Below, piece after piece: positions 13,499 through 13,984 of a stretch of 13,984 nt of DNA. Position 1 is the first letter of the stretch. Each line of letters begins with the position of its first letter. The position numbers and the translations under genes were made by a program. Source of the stretch: an uncultured Clostridia bacterium (GTDB lineage Bacteria > Bacillota > Clostridia > Oscillospirales > CAG-272); NCBI GenBank assembly GCA_937914815.1, contig CALDMI010000365.1, positions 1 through 13,984 of the forward strand. The letters are read 5' to 3'. The notes under the pieces are model-generated. The model saw nothing but the letters and a program-made list of their open reading frames with translations, searched no databases and had not been told where the DNA came from.

Positions 13499-13984
13499 AT
13501 GAAGTTACTTGAAGACAAGATACGCGAATACGGAAAGGTTCTCCCGGGTGACATACTCAAAATAGACGGGTTTCTCAACCACAGAATAGATGTGGCGCTC
13601 CTCACCGAATGCGGCAAGGAGTGGTACAAAATGTACAAGGATTCCGGAGTGAATAAAATCCTTACCATTGAGGCGTCCGGCATAGGGGTAGCCTGCCTTG
13701 CCGCCCTGCCCTTCGGCGTCCCGGTTGTATACGCAAAGAAATCGAAGAGCTCGAACATCGGAGATAACTTTTACCGCGTACCCGTAATGTCCTACACCCA
13801 CGGCAACTCATCCGAGGTAATTGTCTCAAAGGAATATCTCACACCGGAGGACAGAGTGCTCATCGTCGACGACTTCCTCGCGAGAGGCTGCGCCCTCAAG
13901 GGGCTCATCGGGCTGTGCGATATGGCTGGCGCCACCGTTGTCGGATGCGGCGCCGTTGTTGAAAAGGTTTATCAGCACGGTGGC
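13499..13984 (+). CDS. xpt: Xanthine phosphoribosyltransferase, 3'-truncated by the window edge
   Basis: Xpt converts xanthine and PRPP to XMP in purine salvage. The visible 162 residues start MKLLEDKIREYG and include VLTIEASGIGV-like LTIEASGIG (about 55-63) and the PRPP-binding motif VLIVDDFLARG (120-130), both characteristic of Xpt. The last ~30 residues of a typical ~190-residue enzyme lie beyond the window. AGGAG lies 7 bases before the ATG. Only 35 bp separate it from ung, too few for the guanine riboswitch that controls xpt in Bacillus, so it is probably co-transcribed with ung. Confidence 0.95.
   Translation, partial: MKLLEDKIREYGKVLPGDILKIDGFLNHRIDVALLTECGKEWYKMYKDSGVNKILTIEASGIGVACLAALPFGVPVVYAKKSKSSNIGDNFYRVPVMSYTHGNSSEVIVSKEYLTPEDRVLIVDDFLARGCALKGLIGLCDMAGATVVGCGAVVEKVYQHGG

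Overview
The window looks like the chromosome of a spore-forming Firmicute of the class Clostridia. It carries three sporulation genes (the 3' part of a ylbJ-like gene, spo0A and sigK), the Bacillus/Clostridium order SRP RNA - dnaX - ebfC - recR, a long SRP RNA of the Gram-positive type, a MazF of the Bacillus EndoA type, and strong GGAGG ribosome binding sites. The taxon cannot be fixed more precisely from the sequence alone. I see no transposase, integrase, phage gene, CRISPR array or tRNA, so this is core rather than accessory DNA.

Layout. 1-1133: the end of a ylbJ-like sporulation membrane protein gene converges, across a bidirectional terminator, on a tiny Asn/Gly/Asp-rich lipoprotein gene. 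1134-2924: GTP-type PEP carboxykinase on the minus strand, with an extended -10 promoter and an 18-bp palindrome next to its -35. 2925-3380: a 456-bp divergent intergenic region with direct repeats, a possible 20-codon ORF behind an excellent Shine-Dalgarno, several Spo0A-box-like sites and the spo0A promoter. 3381-4154: spo0A, whose stop codon touches the stop codon of the next, convergent gene. 4155-8121, minus strand: SRP RNA, terminator, dnaX, ebfC (YbaB), recR and a secreted ComEC-like metallo-hydrolase lipoprotein. 8177-8905: an SDR reductase that resembles the EF-P 5-aminopentanone reductase YmfI, behind a perfect consensus sigma-A promoter. 9086-10960, plus strand: a regulator with a degenerate receiver and an OmpR-type winged helix, then an intact sigK and a small DUF378 membrane protein. 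11170-12612: mazF without a visible antitoxin, followed by an S1-domain RNA-binding protein. 12725-13984: ung and the 5' part of xpt.

How the genes fit together. Spo0A commits the cell to sporulation, sigma-K drives late mother-cell genes, and YlbJ-like proteins act late in spore formation. dnaX, ebfC and recR supply the clamp loader and recombinational repair, with SRP RNA for protein targeting. mazF and the S1 protein both point to RNA metabolism, and ung and xpt handle free uracil and xanthine.

No wholly new multi-gene system stands out. The parts most worth following up are the pseudo-receiver regulator directly upstream of sigK, the mazF/S1 pair without antitoxin, and the dense control region in front of spo0A with its possible leader peptide.
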